DNA of 59,995 bases from Flavobacterium collinsii (GCF_902804485.1 NZ_CADCST010000138.1:1-59995), one strand, 5' to 3'; numbered from the stretch's first letter, positions 33,977 through 43,907 are shown. The notes: generated by a model not told the origin, from the letters alone. Translations and numbers: made by a program.

Positions 33977-35163
33977 TGAAGGATATTCTGATTATATCAA
34001 ACTATTATCCACCCGAAAAAGGTGCTGCAGCCAATAGAATAGAACAACTGGCTTTAAAATTAAATCAAAACGGATATGAAGTTTCGGTAATTTCTCCTCT
34101 TCCAAATTATCCCAAAGGTGAATTATTTCCGGAATACAAAGGTCGATTTTCTGTAACAGAGAAGATTCAGAATATTACATTAAAACGTCTTTGGATTTAT
34201 CCAAGTAACAGTCCGAATATCTTTAAACGAATTGTTTCGACGCTCTCCTTTTCAACTACTTTATTTTTCTATTTGTTATTTGCCAAAACTCCTAAAAAAG
34301 TTATCGTGCAATCACCTCCATTGTTGCTCTCTTTTATTTCGGTTTTCGTGCTTTGGCTGAAACGTAAAACCATTATTTTGAATGTTTCAGATCTTTGGCC
34401 TACTGCTGCTATCGAATTGCAGGTGCTCAAGAAAAACAGTATTTCGCACAAGATATTGCTTTTTATAGAACGATTTATTTACCAAAAAGCCACACACATT
34501 TTTGGGCAATCTAATGAAATCATTACTCATATTCATTCGATCTTTCCTAAAAAGAAATGCTTTTTGTATCGCAATTATCCGGATCATTTTATTGAAGATT
34601 TCCTCGAAGAAAAAAACAGTTCCAGCGAACCTATTAAACTATTCTATGCCGGATTATTAGGCGTAGCGCAAGGAGTTTTAGAACTTATTCAGCAATTGAA
34701 TTTAGAAAATGGCAATATTGAACTTCATATTTTTGGAGATGGCGCCGAGAAAACTCAAATTGTAAATTACCTCAACCAAAATCCGACTAAAAAGATAATC
34801 TTTCACGGAATGCTTGAACGCAATGTTTTGCATGAAACTTTGAAAAATTTAGATATTGCCCTTGTTCCGCTCAAGACAAGGATTTACGGCTCTGTTCCTT
34901 CCAAAATATTTGAATATAGTGCTTTAGGATTTCCAATACTTTACTATGGAGGAGGCGAAGGAGAAAATATTGTAGAAGAGAATAACCTGGGTTGGGTAGT
35001 TCCCGTTGAAGATTTCCAACAATTAAATACAACTTTAGGAACAATATCGACATTAGGTAAAGCAGAAATTCAGAAGATGAAAAAGGCTATTTTTCTTCAT
35101 GCCAAAAAACATTTTAATTTGGACCAGCAAATGAAGGAACTCATCGAAAAGAATGCTTTTTAA
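33976..35163 (+). CDS. Glycosyltransferase family 4 (WbuB-like)
   Basis: 395 residues, GT-B fold. The N-terminal acceptor domain has YYPPEKGAAANRIEQLA (10-26) and DLWPTAAIE, as in WbuB-type transferases; the C-terminal nucleotide-binding region includes FYAGLLGVAQGVLELI and EYSALGFPILYYGGGEGENIVEE. It transfers a sugar onto a lipid-linked acceptor on the cytoplasmic side; donor unknown. Coupled to wecB, so the donor may be an epimerase product. It ends on a strong terminator. Confidence 0.9.
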   Translation: MKDILIISNYYPPEKGAAANRIEQLALKLNQNGYEVSVISPLPNYPKGELFPEYKGRFSVTEKIQNITLKRLWIYPSNSPNIFKRIVSTLSFSTTLFFYLLFAKTPKKVIVQSPPLLLSFISVFVLWLKRKTIILNVSDLWPTAAIELQVLKKNSISHKILLFIERFIYQKATHIFGQSNEIITHIHSIFPKKKCFLYRNYPDHFIEDFLEEKNSSSEPIKLFYAGLLGVAQGVLELIQQLNLENGNIELHIFGDGAEKTQIVNYLNQNPTKKIIFHGMLERNVLHETLKNLDIALVPLKTRIYGSVPSKIFEYSALGFPILYYGGGEGENIVEENNLGWVVPVEDFQQLNTTLGTISTLGKAEIQKMKKAIFLHAKKHFNLDQQMKELIEKNAF

Positions 35164-35170
35164 GTAACTT

Positions 35171-35215
35171 AATAAAAACGGGCAATTATTTCCAGAATAA
35201 TTGCCCGTTTTTATT
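35171..35215. terminator. Bidirectional terminator between convergent sugar genes
   Basis: Perfect 20-bp stem (35171-35190 with 35196-35215) with a 5-base loop, GC core and A/T flanks on both sides. It separates the rightward wecB-GT4 pair from the leftward decarboxylase. Confidence 0.9.
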
Positions 35216-35218
35216 TTC

Positions 35219-36202
35219 TTATTTGATATAGTTCGAAAAATCTTTGTGTTCTTCTTTTGAAAGCTCTTCTTTTGAAAGTGATCTGAAATAATCATACGTA
35301 ATTTTCATTCCTTCAGAACGGCTTACTTTTGCTTCCCAACCCAATAACTCTTTTGCTTTTGTAGTGTCTGGCTGGCGTTGTAACGGATCATTTATGGGTA
35401 ATGGATGGTAGACTACCTTTTGATTGGTTCCTGTTAATTTAATGATCTCTTCTGCAAAATCCTTAATCGTAATCTCATCCGGATTTCCAATATTTACCGG
35501 ATATACATAATCCGAATGCAGCAGTCTGAAAATACCTTCAACCTGATCGTCTACATAGCAGAAAGAACGTGTTTGCATTCCGTCTCCGAAAATAGTTAGA
35601 TCTTCCCCACGTAATGCCTGTCCGATAAAGGCTGGGATTACACGTCCGTCGTTCAGGCGCATTCTTGGACCGTAGGTATTAAAGATACGCACGATTCTGG
35701 TTTCTACACCGTGAAAAGTATGATAGGCCATTGTGATCGATTCCTGAAAGCGTTTTGCTTCATCATATACCCCGCGTGGTCCAATTGTATTTACGTTTCC
35801 ATAATATTCTTCTGTTTGTGGGTGAACTAATGGATCTCCGTAAACTTCAGATGTGGAAGCGATCAAAATTCTAGCTTTTTTTACACGAGCTAATCCTAAT
35901 AAATTATGTGTTCCAAGAGACCCTACTTTTAACGTCTGAATTGGAATTTTTAAATAATCTATAGGACTTGCCGGTGAAGCAAAATGTAGAATATAATCTA
36001 AATCACCTGGAATGTGTACAAACTTGGTAATATCATGATGGTAAAACTCGAAATGTTCTAACTTGAATAAATGTTCTATGTTTTTAAGATCTCCCGTAAT
36101 CAAATTATCCATTCCGATAACATAGTATCCTTCTTTGATAAAACGATCACATAAATGCGATCCCAGAAATCCAGCCGCTCCTGTAATAAGTATTCTTTTC
36201 AT
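35219..36202 (-). CDS. UDP-glucuronate decarboxylase-like SDR (UXS type)
   Basis: 327 residues. Extended SDR with GAAGFLGSH (NAD site, 8-16), SSTSEVYGDP-type block (STSEVYG, 117-123), catalytic Tyr146 and Lys150 in GVYDEAKR, and RIFNTYGPRM. The GNVNTIGPRGVYDEAKR stretch is typical of UDP-glucuronate decarboxylase, which makes UDP-xylose. The last residues (SLSKEELSKEEH) derive from a short DNA repeat of about 14 bases and may be a late addition. Its start overlaps the polymerase gene's stop (ATGA). Confidence 0.88.
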   Translation of the reverse strand: MKRILITGAAGFLGSHLCDRFIKEGYYVIGMDNLITGDLKNIEHLFKLEHFEFYHHDITKFVHIPGDLDYILHFASPASPIDYLKIPIQTLKVGSLGTHNLLGLARVKKARILIASTSEVYGDPLVHPQTEEYYGNVNTIGPRGVYDEAKRFQESITMAYHTFHGVETRIVRIFNTYGPRMRLNDGRVIPAFIGQALRGEDLTIFGDGMQTRSFCYVDDQVEGIFRLLHSDYVYPVNIGNPDEITIKDFAEEIIKLTGTNQKVVYHPLPINDPLQRQPDTTKAKELLGWEAKVSRSEGMKITYDYFRSLSKEELSKEEHKDFSNYIK

Positions 36203-37521
36203 TTCAATATTTTCTGTTCATTAGAATCATTTGCTACATTAAACATGCAGTAAAGAATTATAAAGAAGATTATTCCTCTTTGTCTACTCAAAAAAGATTC
36301 GGTCAAAAATAAGACTATCATTGTTACTGAAAAAGCAATATGTATAAAATCTTTATTTATAATTCCTTTTCTAATTGTGACCACTAGCATACTTATCACT
36401 AATAAAAAACCAAATACACCTAATTCTGAAAATATTTGAATGTATTCATTATGAAAATTAAACTCCCCATAATCTGGATATAAATTATGTTCTTTTACTT
36501 TTTCTTTTATTTTATTCTGTGACGCATCTAATCCAAATCCTGTAAAAAAAATATTCTCTTCCTGTAGCATTTCTTTAAAAATTCTAATTTGAAAGAATCT
36601 AAAAGCTGCTCCCGGGAAAAAGTCATTCTGCTGAAATTTATCCTGGCTCCAGGCTTGTTTTAAACTAATATTATAAATTGGCCCTTGATTTTCTTCCGTC
36701 GTTTTCTTTAAAGAACTATCGACAAGTATTGTTTCAAACTCAATCATAAATCTGTCTCTGACTGGCTTAATAAAAATTACAGCACTAATAGATACAATAA
36801 CTACTGTTGAAAGGATTAATCTTTTTGTTCTTCTGGAAACAGTAGAAAAAAAGAAATAATAAATAATTATCATAGCCAAATCAACGATAATAATATTCTT
36901 AGATGACAATAAAAATATTAAAACTATAAGAATAGAGAATCCTGTTTTATCAACAATTGATTTTTCTTTTTTAGCAAGCAAACAGAACATGGCTAAAGAA
37001 GCAAAAACTGCCACATAAATGGCATTTACTTCTAAAGTGACTAACTCATGATAGAAAAATACCTTTTTATTTCCGGAAGCTATGAATTTTACAATCGCCT
37101 TTAATAAATAGAAAATGGCGAAAATAACCATTGCAAAACTGTAGTAATTTAACACCTTTTTTACTTGATTACGAGTTATTTTTGGTAATCCGCAAAAAGC
37201 TAAAGGAATCAACAAAAACAATACTTCTTTTTGTAATCCTTTAATTGTTTGTTTACTTTCTATTGTCCAAAAAAGCGACATAAGCATCAAAGCATACAGT
37301 AGCATGGGAAGTAACAAAACTTTTGGTATCGAAAAATCTTCTTTTTTGGATTTAACAAGAGTAAAAATCAGAAAAATAACACCGGTTAAACTTCCAATTA
37401 TATACTTCATTGGGAGTGTAATCAACATTGCTGTTAAAAGATAAACCAACAATGTTTTGTTCTGCCATAATTCATCAATTTTATTGAAGACTTTTTTCGA
37501 ATAACCTGAGGTACGATTCAT
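36199..37521 (-). CDS. O-antigen ligase/polymerase family membrane protein (Wzy/WaaL-like), first copy
   Basis: 440 residues with about 11 helices and a large periplasmic loop at about 250-345 (the usual Wzy/WaaL feature), in the Wzy_C family: GFGLDASQNKI and EFNFHNEYIQIFSELGVFGFLLVIS. It joins or polymerises glycan repeat units. It is downstream of a DUF1972 transferase, whose 3' end overlaps it by 41 bases, and upstream of the decarboxylase (4-base overlap). A second such protein is coded at 40.6 kb. Confidence 0.85.
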   Translation of the reverse strand: MNRTSGYSKKVFNKIDELWQNKTLLVYLLTAMLITLPMKYIIGSLTGVIFLIFTLVKSKKEDFSIPKVLLLPMLLYALMLMSLFWTIESKQTIKGLQKEVLFLLIPLAFCGLPKITRNQVKKVLNYYSFAMVIFAIFYLLKAIVKFIASGNKKVFFYHELVTLEVNAIYVAVFASLAMFCLLAKKEKSIVDKTGFSILIVLIFLLSSKNIIIVDLAMIIIYYFFFSTVSRRTKRLILSTVVIVSISAVIFIKPVRDRFMIEFETILVDSSLKKTTEENQGPIYNISLKQAWSQDKFQQNDFFPGAAFRFFQIRIFKEMLQEENIFFTGFGLDASQNKIKEKVKEHNLYPDYGEFNFHNEYIQIFSELGVFGFLLVISMLVVTIRKGIINKDFIHIAFSVTMIVLFLTESFLSRQRGIIFFIILYCMFNVANDSNEQKILK

Positions 37522-38569
37522 TTATTTTATTCCAATTAAATTCTTGAATTATAGTGTTAAAATTATCGCGAACGATTTGTTCATGATCTTTTCTTTTTAT
37601 GGTTTCAATAAGTTTTTTAACTTCTGTTGCATTTAAAAAATAGAATGCGTTTTTTTCTAAAATAGCGCGATTAAATTCGTTATTATGTGCTACAATTAAT
37701 GCCTTTGTTGCCATTGCCTCCAATAAAGAAGGATTTGTTCCTCCTACTGAATGCCCGTGAAAATAAAGATTCGAAAAATATCTTAGATTGTCTAAATGCT
37801 CTTTATTATAAATTCCTCCCGTAAATCTTATATTTTTATTTTTTGAAAATTTCTTTTTAAGATAATTTCCAAAAGTATTATTGCTATTTCCTATAACCAA
37901 TATTACTTTATCATCATTACTTTCCGCAATTCCATCCAAAATTACCTCGATATTATTTTCGGGCTCAAAACGCGCTATTAGTAGGTTGTAGTTGTATTTT
38001 TCGACATTATATTGTGAAAGTAAATCTTCTTTTGGCTCATAAAATGGTTCCGCTCCATAAGCAATATAAACTGCTTCTTTATTATATTTCTCTTCTAAAT
38101 ATTGTTTAATTCCAAGCGAATCTGCAATCAAATGATCACTACTTTTGACTGCTTTTTTCTCAGCAAATTTTAAAAATTTTTGGGTTGTTTTAGAATATTT
38201 ACTTCTCTTCCATTCTAATCCATCCATGTTAGTAATGATGGTTGATTTTTTTGGTAAAAGAAACGACCATATAGAACTGCTTGTGTAACCCAATTGCAGA
38301 ATGATATCGAAATTTCTTTTTCTGGAATCCAAAATACAGTTCAAATCATAAATAAATTGTCCTGCAGAGCCTATTTTATCCTCCGGGTCATATTGATGAA
38401 TAATGTTCACGCCCATGTAAGATGTCTCCTGAAAAACATGATTCTGCGAATTATAAACATAAACATCATGTTTCTGTTGTACTAAATAAACTGCAAAACA
38501 CTCTGCAAATTGCTCAAATCCACCATAATTATTAGGGATCCCTCTGGTACCAAGAATGGCTATTTTCAT
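37481..38569 (-). CDS. Glycosyltransferase family 4 with N-terminal DUF1972
   Basis: 362 residues starting MKIAILGTRGIPNNYGGFEQFAE, the DUF1972 signature of rhamnosyltransferase-like GT4 enzymes. The C-terminal nucleotide-sugar site contains ARFEPENNIEVILDGI, FTGGIYNKE and HSVGGTNPSLLEAMA. Its gene has a good -7 element and starts the leftward GT-wzy-decarboxylase set. Donor not predictable. Confidence 0.88.
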   Translation of the reverse strand: MKIAILGTRGIPNNYGGFEQFAECFAVYLVQQKHDVYVYNSQNHVFQETSYMGVNIIHQYDPEDKIGSAGQFIYDLNCILDSRKRNFDIILQLGYTSSSIWSFLLPKKSTIITNMDGLEWKRSKYSKTTQKFLKFAEKKAVKSSDHLIADSLGIKQYLEEKYNKEAVYIAYGAEPFYEPKEDLLSQYNVEKYNYNLLIARFEPENNIEVILDGIAESNDDKVILVIGNSNNTFGNYLKKKFSKNKNIRFTGGIYNKEHLDNLRYFSNLYFHGHSVGGTNPSLLEAMATKALIVAHNNEFNRAILEKNAFYFLNATEVKKLIETIKRKDHEQIVRDNFNTIIQEFNWNKINESYLRLFEKSLQ

Positions 38570-38591
38570 CTAAATTTTATCAATCAGGATC

Positions 38592-38599
38592 CAAAAATA
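38592..38599 (-). promoter_or_regulatory. -7 element of the DUF1972 GT operon
   Basis: TATTTTTG on the minus strand, 22 bases upstream of the ATG at 38569. Confidence 0.5.
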
Positions 38600-38672
38600 A
38601 TGATTTTAAAAGTTCTTAAAAATTTAATTAGAACAAATTCAATTTTAATTTATGAATATTTAATTTAATTTC

Positions 38673-38680
38673 TACATTTG
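38673..38680 (+). promoter_or_regulatory. -7 element of the 2OG-Fe(II) oxygenase gene
   Basis: TACATTTG on the plus strand. It overlaps an in-frame TTG at 38678, so the true start is the later ATG at 38708. Confidence 0.5.
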
Positions 38681-38707
38681 TTTCAAAGCGCTTATAACAA
38701 TATTTTT

Positions 38708-39484
38708 ATGATTAATTTTGAATATCTGGAAAACCATTTAGACGATCTGCGTTTAAAGTACTTAACTGCCAGTCCATTTCCGCATTTAATAATTGATGGT
38801 TTTTGCGAAGAAGAAAAATTGATAAAAGCCTATAAAAGTATTCCTGAACTCAATAATAAGAGTCGCGATTATTCATTTGCAAATAATAAATTTGAAAAAT
38901 CAAATTATAAGGAATTAGGTGTTGAACTACACGAATTATATGATGATCTCTCGTCTGAACGATTCAATAAAATCATATCTCATATAACCTCAAAGTCAAT
39001 TTTTGTTGATCCAAAAAATCACGGTGGAGGATTACATCAGGGTAAGAAAAATAGTTTTTTGGATATGCACCTGGACTTTAATTATCATCCTATTAACAAA
39101 GACTGGTACAGAGAACTAAATTTGCTTTTGTACTTAAATAAAGATTGGAAACCGGAATATAAAGGAGGCTTAAAAATAAGTGATTTAAGGACAGAAGAAG
39201 AAGCCGAGCTTGATGTTCCTTTTAATCGTTTAATTATTCAACAATGTGCACCCTACACGCTTCATGGATATGATATGACAAACTTTCCTGAGGGAAGTTT
39301 TAGAACATCTGTTGCAACCTACGCTTATCAAATACATAAAAAACAAATTGAAAAACCAAGAACAACAGACTGGTTTCCAAAAGAAGATGCCTCATTTTTT
39401 AAAAAACAATTTGCTAAAAATTATAATTTTTTAGTAAAAACAAAAAATAAATTGTTTGGAAGTAATACGGCAAAAAATCAATAA
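38708..39484 (+). CDS. 2-oxoglutarate/Fe(II)-dependent oxygenase
   Basis: 258 residues from the ATG at 38708. Double-stranded beta-helix core with the iron triad His121-x-Asp123 (DMHLDF) and His186 (TLHGYD), and Arg199 in GSFRTSVATYAY to bind 2-oxoglutarate. Family members hydroxylate proteins, sugars or small molecules. It is transcribed divergently from its neighbours, inserted in the polysaccharide locus, so it may modify a glycan or its carrier; that is inference. A proline-hydroxylase-like role is an alternative. Confidence 0.8.
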   Translation: MINFEYLENHLDDLRLKYLTASPFPHLIIDGFCEEEKLIKAYKSIPELNNKSRDYSFANNKFEKSNYKELGVELHELYDDLSSERFNKIISHITSKSIFVDPKNHGGGLHQGKKNSFLDMHLDFNYHPINKDWYRELNLLLYLNKDWKPEYKGGLKISDLRTEEEAELDVPFNRLIIQQCAPYTLHGYDMTNFPEGSFRTSVATYAYQIHKKQIEKPRTTDWFPKEDASFFKKQFAKNYNFLVKTKNKLFGSNTAKNQ

Positions 39485-39501
39485 CAAATTTCTTTAGACT
39501 T

Positions 39502-40614
39502 TTAATTTTGTTTTATAAGCTGATATAATACTGCTGCTGATTTTTTCCAACTGTATGTTTCTTTAATTTTTTGCGACATTAACTCAAAATCTGAATCTCG
39601 GTTTTCTTCTAAGATCTGAAGTAGTTTTTTATTGAATTCAACCTGGTTATAGGGATCAAAATAAAACTCTTTAAAAAAACTAAAATCTGACATTGCCGTT
39701 TTATCTGAGCAAATTGTTGGAATTTTAGCCGCAACAGACTCTAGGGGCGGAATTCCAAAACCTTCAGCAATTGAAGGATAAACAGATGCATTGGCTCCTC
39801 TTAGAAACAACAACATGGTCTGAAAATCGGTATTTTTCAAAGTAATTACCTGCTTTTTTATTTGAGAATCTATCTGATCAAAAACTTCATTATATTCAGG
39901 ATTGAAAATAGTATCGTTTCCTAAAAAAAGAAGTTGGTACTTTTTATATAATTCTAAATCAACAAAAGCCTTTAAAACCATTTGCTGATTCTTTCTTGGC
40001 TCCCATCTACTTACATAAATAATATATTCTTTAAGAGAGAACTCTTTCATCACCTTTGCTTTAATCGATTCTTTATCGTATTCTTCAAAAAAAGCATTAT
40101 CAATAGCATTGGGTGTAATCTCATAATTAGAAAATCCAAAATGTTGTTGAATTTTCTCTTTAGAGTATTGTGAAACTGTTAATCTGATATCCGCCCATTT
40201 AGCACTTTGTTTATATAGTAAAGTATTTATTATTTTACTGAAAAATGGAAAATATTGCGGAAAATCAATAAATAACACGTCATGGGTTGTGACGATGTAT
40301 TTACATCTTTTAAATGGGGAAACAGTATACTGAAAATGTGTAAAATTAATTTTATTTTTTTTAATAATTTTCGGTATATCAATTAGTAACCTCAAATATT
40401 TGTTTTGGTATTTATACTTTACATAGGTAACATTTGAATGATTCCCGAAAATCGATTCTAAATTTTGTGGATTGTTTGAAGCCAAAAAAAAATGAAGCTC
40501 TTTCTTCCTTATTAACTCAGAATATAATCCCTGAATATAAGTTCTTGTTCCTTGAAAACCACCATCAAAAACATGACAATCAACAAAAATAAAAGTTGAA
40601 TTTTTACTCCTCAT
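39502..40614 (-). CDS. Glycosyltransferase family 4
   Basis: 370 residues, GT-B fold. N-terminal GGFQGTRTYIQGLYSEL; C-terminal donor site VSRWEPRKNQQMVLKAF and YPSIAEGFGIPPLESVAAKIPTICSD (E-x7-E-type motif SIAEGFGIPPLE). It begins 11 bases inside the upstream polymerase gene and converges with the oxygenase gene 18 bases away. Sugar unknown. Confidence 0.9.
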   Translation of the reverse strand: MRSKNSTFIFVDCHVFDGGFQGTRTYIQGLYSELIRKKELHFFLASNNPQNLESIFGNHSNVTYVKYKYQNKYLRLLIDIPKIIKKNKINFTHFQYTVSPFKRCKYIVTTHDVLFIDFPQYFPFFSKIINTLLYKQSAKWADIRLTVSQYSKEKIQQHFGFSNYEITPNAIDNAFFEEYDKESIKAKVMKEFSLKEYIIYVSRWEPRKNQQMVLKAFVDLELYKKYQLLFLGNDTIFNPEYNEVFDQIDSQIKKQVITLKNTDFQTMLLFLRGANASVYPSIAEGFGIPPLESVAAKIPTICSDKTAMSDFSFFKEFYFDPYNQVEFNKKLLQILEENRDSDFELMSQKIKETYSWKKSAAVLYQLIKQN

Positions 40615-41866
40615 TTTCTATTCTATTTTGACTATTATGCTCTCTAACAATAATTTCTCTAAGAGCAATCAGGAATCCGATTATTATTGATTTATTATCT
40701 AATTTTAAATACAACCCCAAAAATACCCAGTTTGAAACGATCAGAAAAACACTCGAGCCAATTAATAAATAATTAATGGCTTGCACAGCTTCGATATCAG
40801 ATTTTTTTTGTCTGTACAAAGCAATCAAAAAAACAAGAAGCAATAAAACACCCAATAATCCAGATTTTAAAAACACTGTCATATAGCCATTATGGACAAT
40901 TGGAATATACTGAACATATTCGTGATCGTTAGTCCAGACTTTTCTACCCAAATTAAGCGTTGATCCCAAACCTTCGCCAAAAAAAACGGCTCTTTTTCCT
41001 TTGTCTGAAACTTGTTTAACAGCAATTATATTTTCAAACGATCTGTAATTATCATTAAAATCTTTCCAATCTTCTTTGTCGATTCGTGTTTTAAAAGCCT
41101 CTTGAGGGGCAATTTTAATTTTATATAAAAAAGCTTGTATCCCTTTCCCTTCTCTTTTTGGATTAATGTAAACAATCGCTGTATACCCAATAACAGTACC
41201 TAGTAATACAAATAAAATTACTCTTAAAGATTTCTTGTTAAAAATCAAATATCCTTTTAAACCGACATATAAGATTATAAACTGAATCAGATTTGTTCTT
41301 GCTAAATATAGAAAGCTCGATAGACCTATTATCGACATTAATATTAGTCTCTGCCTCTTTGAAATTTCTAACTCCAGATTTTTATAAAAAATAAGTATGA
41401 TTAATACATAGATCTCATAATCACTAAAATAGCCTCCATGCTCTCTTAAAAGATTAACACTTAAAGTTCTAAACTCAATAACCGTAAAAAACAGCATTGC
41501 CAGGTGCATTAACGAAATCGCTAATCCGGTATAAACTATAACTTTTAACGCTAATTTACTACTAAATCTACACAGTTGATAACCTACTAATAATCCTAAA
41601 ATGGGTTTAAATAAATATGTAAAATCTCTAACGAATAAAAAAACAGTTGTTTTACTGAATAAAGTAGAAACAATTGCAACTAAAAGTATTAAGAGAAAAA
41701 TGAAACAATACTTAATTATTGTAACAGAGTATTTTCTTTTTATTGTTGCAAGTAAAGTTAAAGTCCAAACCGCAAAAGTGAGTTCATAATTTGCAAACAA
41801 AGAAACTCCAATACAAAGCAAAAATAAAATCTGATAAGGAAAACTTTTATAAATAGTGATATTCAT
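40604..41866 (-). CDS. O-antigen polymerase-like membrane protein (Wzy-type), second copy
   Basis: 420 residues with about 10-12 helices and a large polar loop around 240-310 (ENIIAVKQVSDKGKRAVFFGEGLGSTLNLG), followed by WTNDHEYVQYIPIVHNGYMTVFLKSGLLG, the WaaL/Wzy-type carbohydrate-ligating block. It probably polymerises the glycan repeat flipped by the upstream Wzx, whose stop is 2 bases away. It differs from the protein at 36.2-37.5 kb; the two may be polymerase and ligase. Confidence 0.85.
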   Translation of the reverse strand: MNITIYKSFPYQILFLLCIGVSLFANYELTFAVWTLTLLATIKRKYSVTIIKYCFIFLLILLVAIVSTLFSKTTVFLFVRDFTYLFKPILGLLVGYQLCRFSSKLALKVIVYTGLAISLMHLAMLFFTVIEFRTLSVNLLREHGGYFSDYEIYVLIILIFYKNLELEISKRQRLILMSIIGLSSFLYLARTNLIQFIILYVGLKGYLIFNKKSLRVILFVLLGTVIGYTAIVYINPKREGKGIQAFLYKIKIAPQEAFKTRIDKEDWKDFNDNYRSFENIIAVKQVSDKGKRAVFFGEGLGSTLNLGRKVWTNDHEYVQYIPIVHNGYMTVFLKSGLLGVLLLLVFLIALYRQKKSDIEAVQAINYLLIGSSVFLIVSNWVFLGLYLKLDNKSIIIGFLIALREIIVREHNSQNRIENEE

Positions 41867-41868
41867 GA

Positions 41869-43137
41869 TTACTTGCTTAATCTAATTACTGGTTTTAAAA
41901 CAATATAATATAAAACTATCACCATTATTTCTATGATAATCGTGGCAATAAAAGCACCTTGCAGTCCAATATTTTTTACTAATAAAAAGAATACCAACAA
42001 GCTAAAAATAGAAGAACCAATTGTTATGTTTATATATGCCTTATTGCTGTCTAATGCAAAAATCAGCTGCTTTAAAGCAATAGAAATTGTCATAAATACC
42101 GGGATAATCAAACCTAACCTAAAAAAGAATGTCATCGAATCCAATTCATTTAAAGCAATATTAAAATATAATAAAATTTGCTCTGTGAAAATAAATGCTA
42201 TGGCCACTAATACTAGTACAAACAAGTAATTTAGACCATTGTAATTTAACCAGTGCAAAATTCCGTTTTTTAAATTTTTATGTATCTGCAAACAAACATC
42301 AGCATATATAAAATTGAAAAACATTTGCAAATAGGTTCTGAAAGTCATAATAATTTGATCTATAATTCTATATTGTCCCGCCATACTGTTTCCTCCTACA
42401 TAACTAATTATCATTATAGGCAAATATTGGTAAAATGAAAGGAATAGTTGTGAAAAGGTCAAAGAAAATTCCTCTCTTAATAAATATAACGCATCCTTTG
42501 TAGCATTTTGATAGAATCGCAAATCGTATTTTTTTATCAGACTAATTAATCCTATTAAACTCGAAATTATCAACCCTACTCCCAAGTAAGCATTTGCATA
42601 AATATAATCATCCTTTTTACTGATAAAAATAAAAATACCAGCCACATAAATTACTTTAGAAATAATGTTAATAAAAGAAATCCATTTGTAGTTTTCCAAA
42701 CCCTGAAAAATCCATGTTGGATTTATTAATTGACCAATTACATACAAAAAACTAAAAAAGAAAAGAGCTTGTTCTTTATTAAAAAAAGGCACAAAATAAA
42801 TAAGCAAAAAAGCCAGAAATAGTAAGATTACAATCAAAAACAGTTTCATTACATAGATAGAAACTATTTTTCTTTTAATAATCTCAGGATTGTTCCTATT
42901 GATCGATATTTCTTTAGTTCCGTTAATATAAGATCCATAGTCAACCAAAACATTAAATATTAAAGCAAACGAAAACCCAACTCCAATCTTTCCCAACCCT
43001 TCTTTTTCACAAATAGTAACCAAATAAGGCATTACCAAAAGTGGGCTAACCAGATTAACAATCTGACCAATTCCATAAATAACAAAATTTTTAATTCTAT
43101 TATTTTGAAATACATTTAGGTGTTTTGATTTAAGCAA
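41869..43137 (-). CDS. Wzx-type oligosaccharide flippase
   Basis: 422 residues with about 12 helices in the Polysacc_synt family (IYGIGQIVNLVSPLLVMPYLV near 21-41, GSYINGTKEIS). It flips lipid-linked repeat units outward. The start is a TTG at 43137; the first ATG candidate lies too far into the first helix. It is the first gene in a compact run wzx-wzy-GT4, with spacings of 2 and -11 bases. No -7 element is clear. Confidence 0.88.
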   Translation of the reverse strand: MLKSKHLNVFQNNRIKNFVIYGIGQIVNLVSPLLVMPYLVTICEKEGLGKIGVGFSFALIFNVLVDYGSYINGTKEISINRNNPEIIKRKIVSIYVMKLFLIVILLFLAFLLIYFVPFFNKEQALFFFSFLYVIGQLINPTWIFQGLENYKWISFINIISKVIYVAGIFIFISKKDDYIYANAYLGVGLIISSLIGLISLIKKYDLRFYQNATKDALYLLREEFSLTFSQLFLSFYQYLPIMIISYVGGNSMAGQYRIIDQIIMTFRTYLQMFFNFIYADVCLQIHKNLKNGILHWLNYNGLNYLFVLVLVAIAFIFTEQILLYFNIALNELDSMTFFFRLGLIIPVFMTISIALKQLIFALDSNKAYINITIGSSIFSLLVFFLLVKNIGLQGAFIATIIIEIMVIVLYYIVLKPVIRLSK

Positions 43138-43224
43138 GATAATAGGGTTTGTTTATAAATACAGTATAAGACTTTAAGGTTTATTCTAAAATGATAAAAT
43201 TCAATATTAGGAACTTAAGATAAA

Positions 43225-43247
43225 AAAAGCCACAAATTGTGGCTTTT
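43225..43247 (-). terminator. Terminator after the 182-residue lipoprotein gene
   Basis: Stem AAAAGCCAC with GTGGCTTTT (43225-43247) and a small loop, followed on the minus strand by a T-run. It ends the leftward transcript from the Wzz-like gene region and insulates wzx. Confidence 0.75.
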
Positions 43248-43263
43248 AAACAATGTAAAATAA

Positions 43264-43812
43264 TTATTTTACAATTAATTGAATTTGATCGTAAAGTGCT
43301 TTTTCTGAATAAAACAACGGATCATATTTTCCATCCTTAGATTTGATGTTTTGTATAATCGAATTCTTTTTGTCAAGAACTTTTATACATTCATTTGGAA
43401 TAAAATAGTTAAAAAATAGTGAGTCTTTCGCTTCAAAACTTTTACTATAGTACTTCATTTTAAAATTTTTAATAATGATTTCCTTTTGTCCTTCGTTTGT
43501 TCCAAAATCAATTCTGATATAGTTCGGAATTGCATCTTCAGGCAAATTAAAAACGATATCTTGTGGATTATCATTAGCTTTTACGGCCATCCAAACAGAA
43601 TTTTCTTCTTTAAAAGGTACCTCATATTCATCCTCACTATAATACAGCTGAAAATTATCATCAGTTTTTACTGTTGCGGTTAAGGTTACTTGGAAATTAT
43701 TCTTTTTTGTTTCAACTTCAATTGGTTTGACCTCGTCTTTACTTACTTCTTTCTTACAGGAAGTAAAAGATACTAATAAAATCAAACTTGCAAAAATTAG
43801 TTTTGTTCTCAT
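43264..43812 (-). CDS. Hypothetical lipoprotein, 182 aa
   Basis: Lipoprotein signal with cysteine 19 in SFTSCKKE, then a Lys/Glu/Val-rich linker and one beta-rich domain (about 40-175) with aromatic/acidic patches (LYYSEDEYEVPFKEENSVWMAVK, PNYIRIDFGTNEGQKEIIIKNFKMKYYSKS). It is not a family I recognise. It lies between the Wzz-like gene (95 bases) and the wzx group, and may be an outer-membrane part of the polysaccharide export system. Confidence 0.75.
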   Translation of the reverse strand: MRTKLIFASLILLVSFTSCKKEVSKDEVKPIEVETKKNNFQVTLTATVKTDDNFQLYYSEDEYEVPFKEENSVWMAVKANDNPQDIVFNLPEDAIPNYIRIDFGTNEGQKEIIIKNFKMKYYSKSFEAKDSLFFNYFIPNECIKVLDKKNSIIQNIKSKDGKYDPLFYSEKALYDQIQLIVK

Positions 43813-43907
43813 TATTAAAATTTTTCGGCTAAATTAGTTTTTTAAACTTAAAAAAAAAATGCTCAACCTAAACTCATAATATTACGTTTTAGGTAGTCAT
43901 TAAAATA

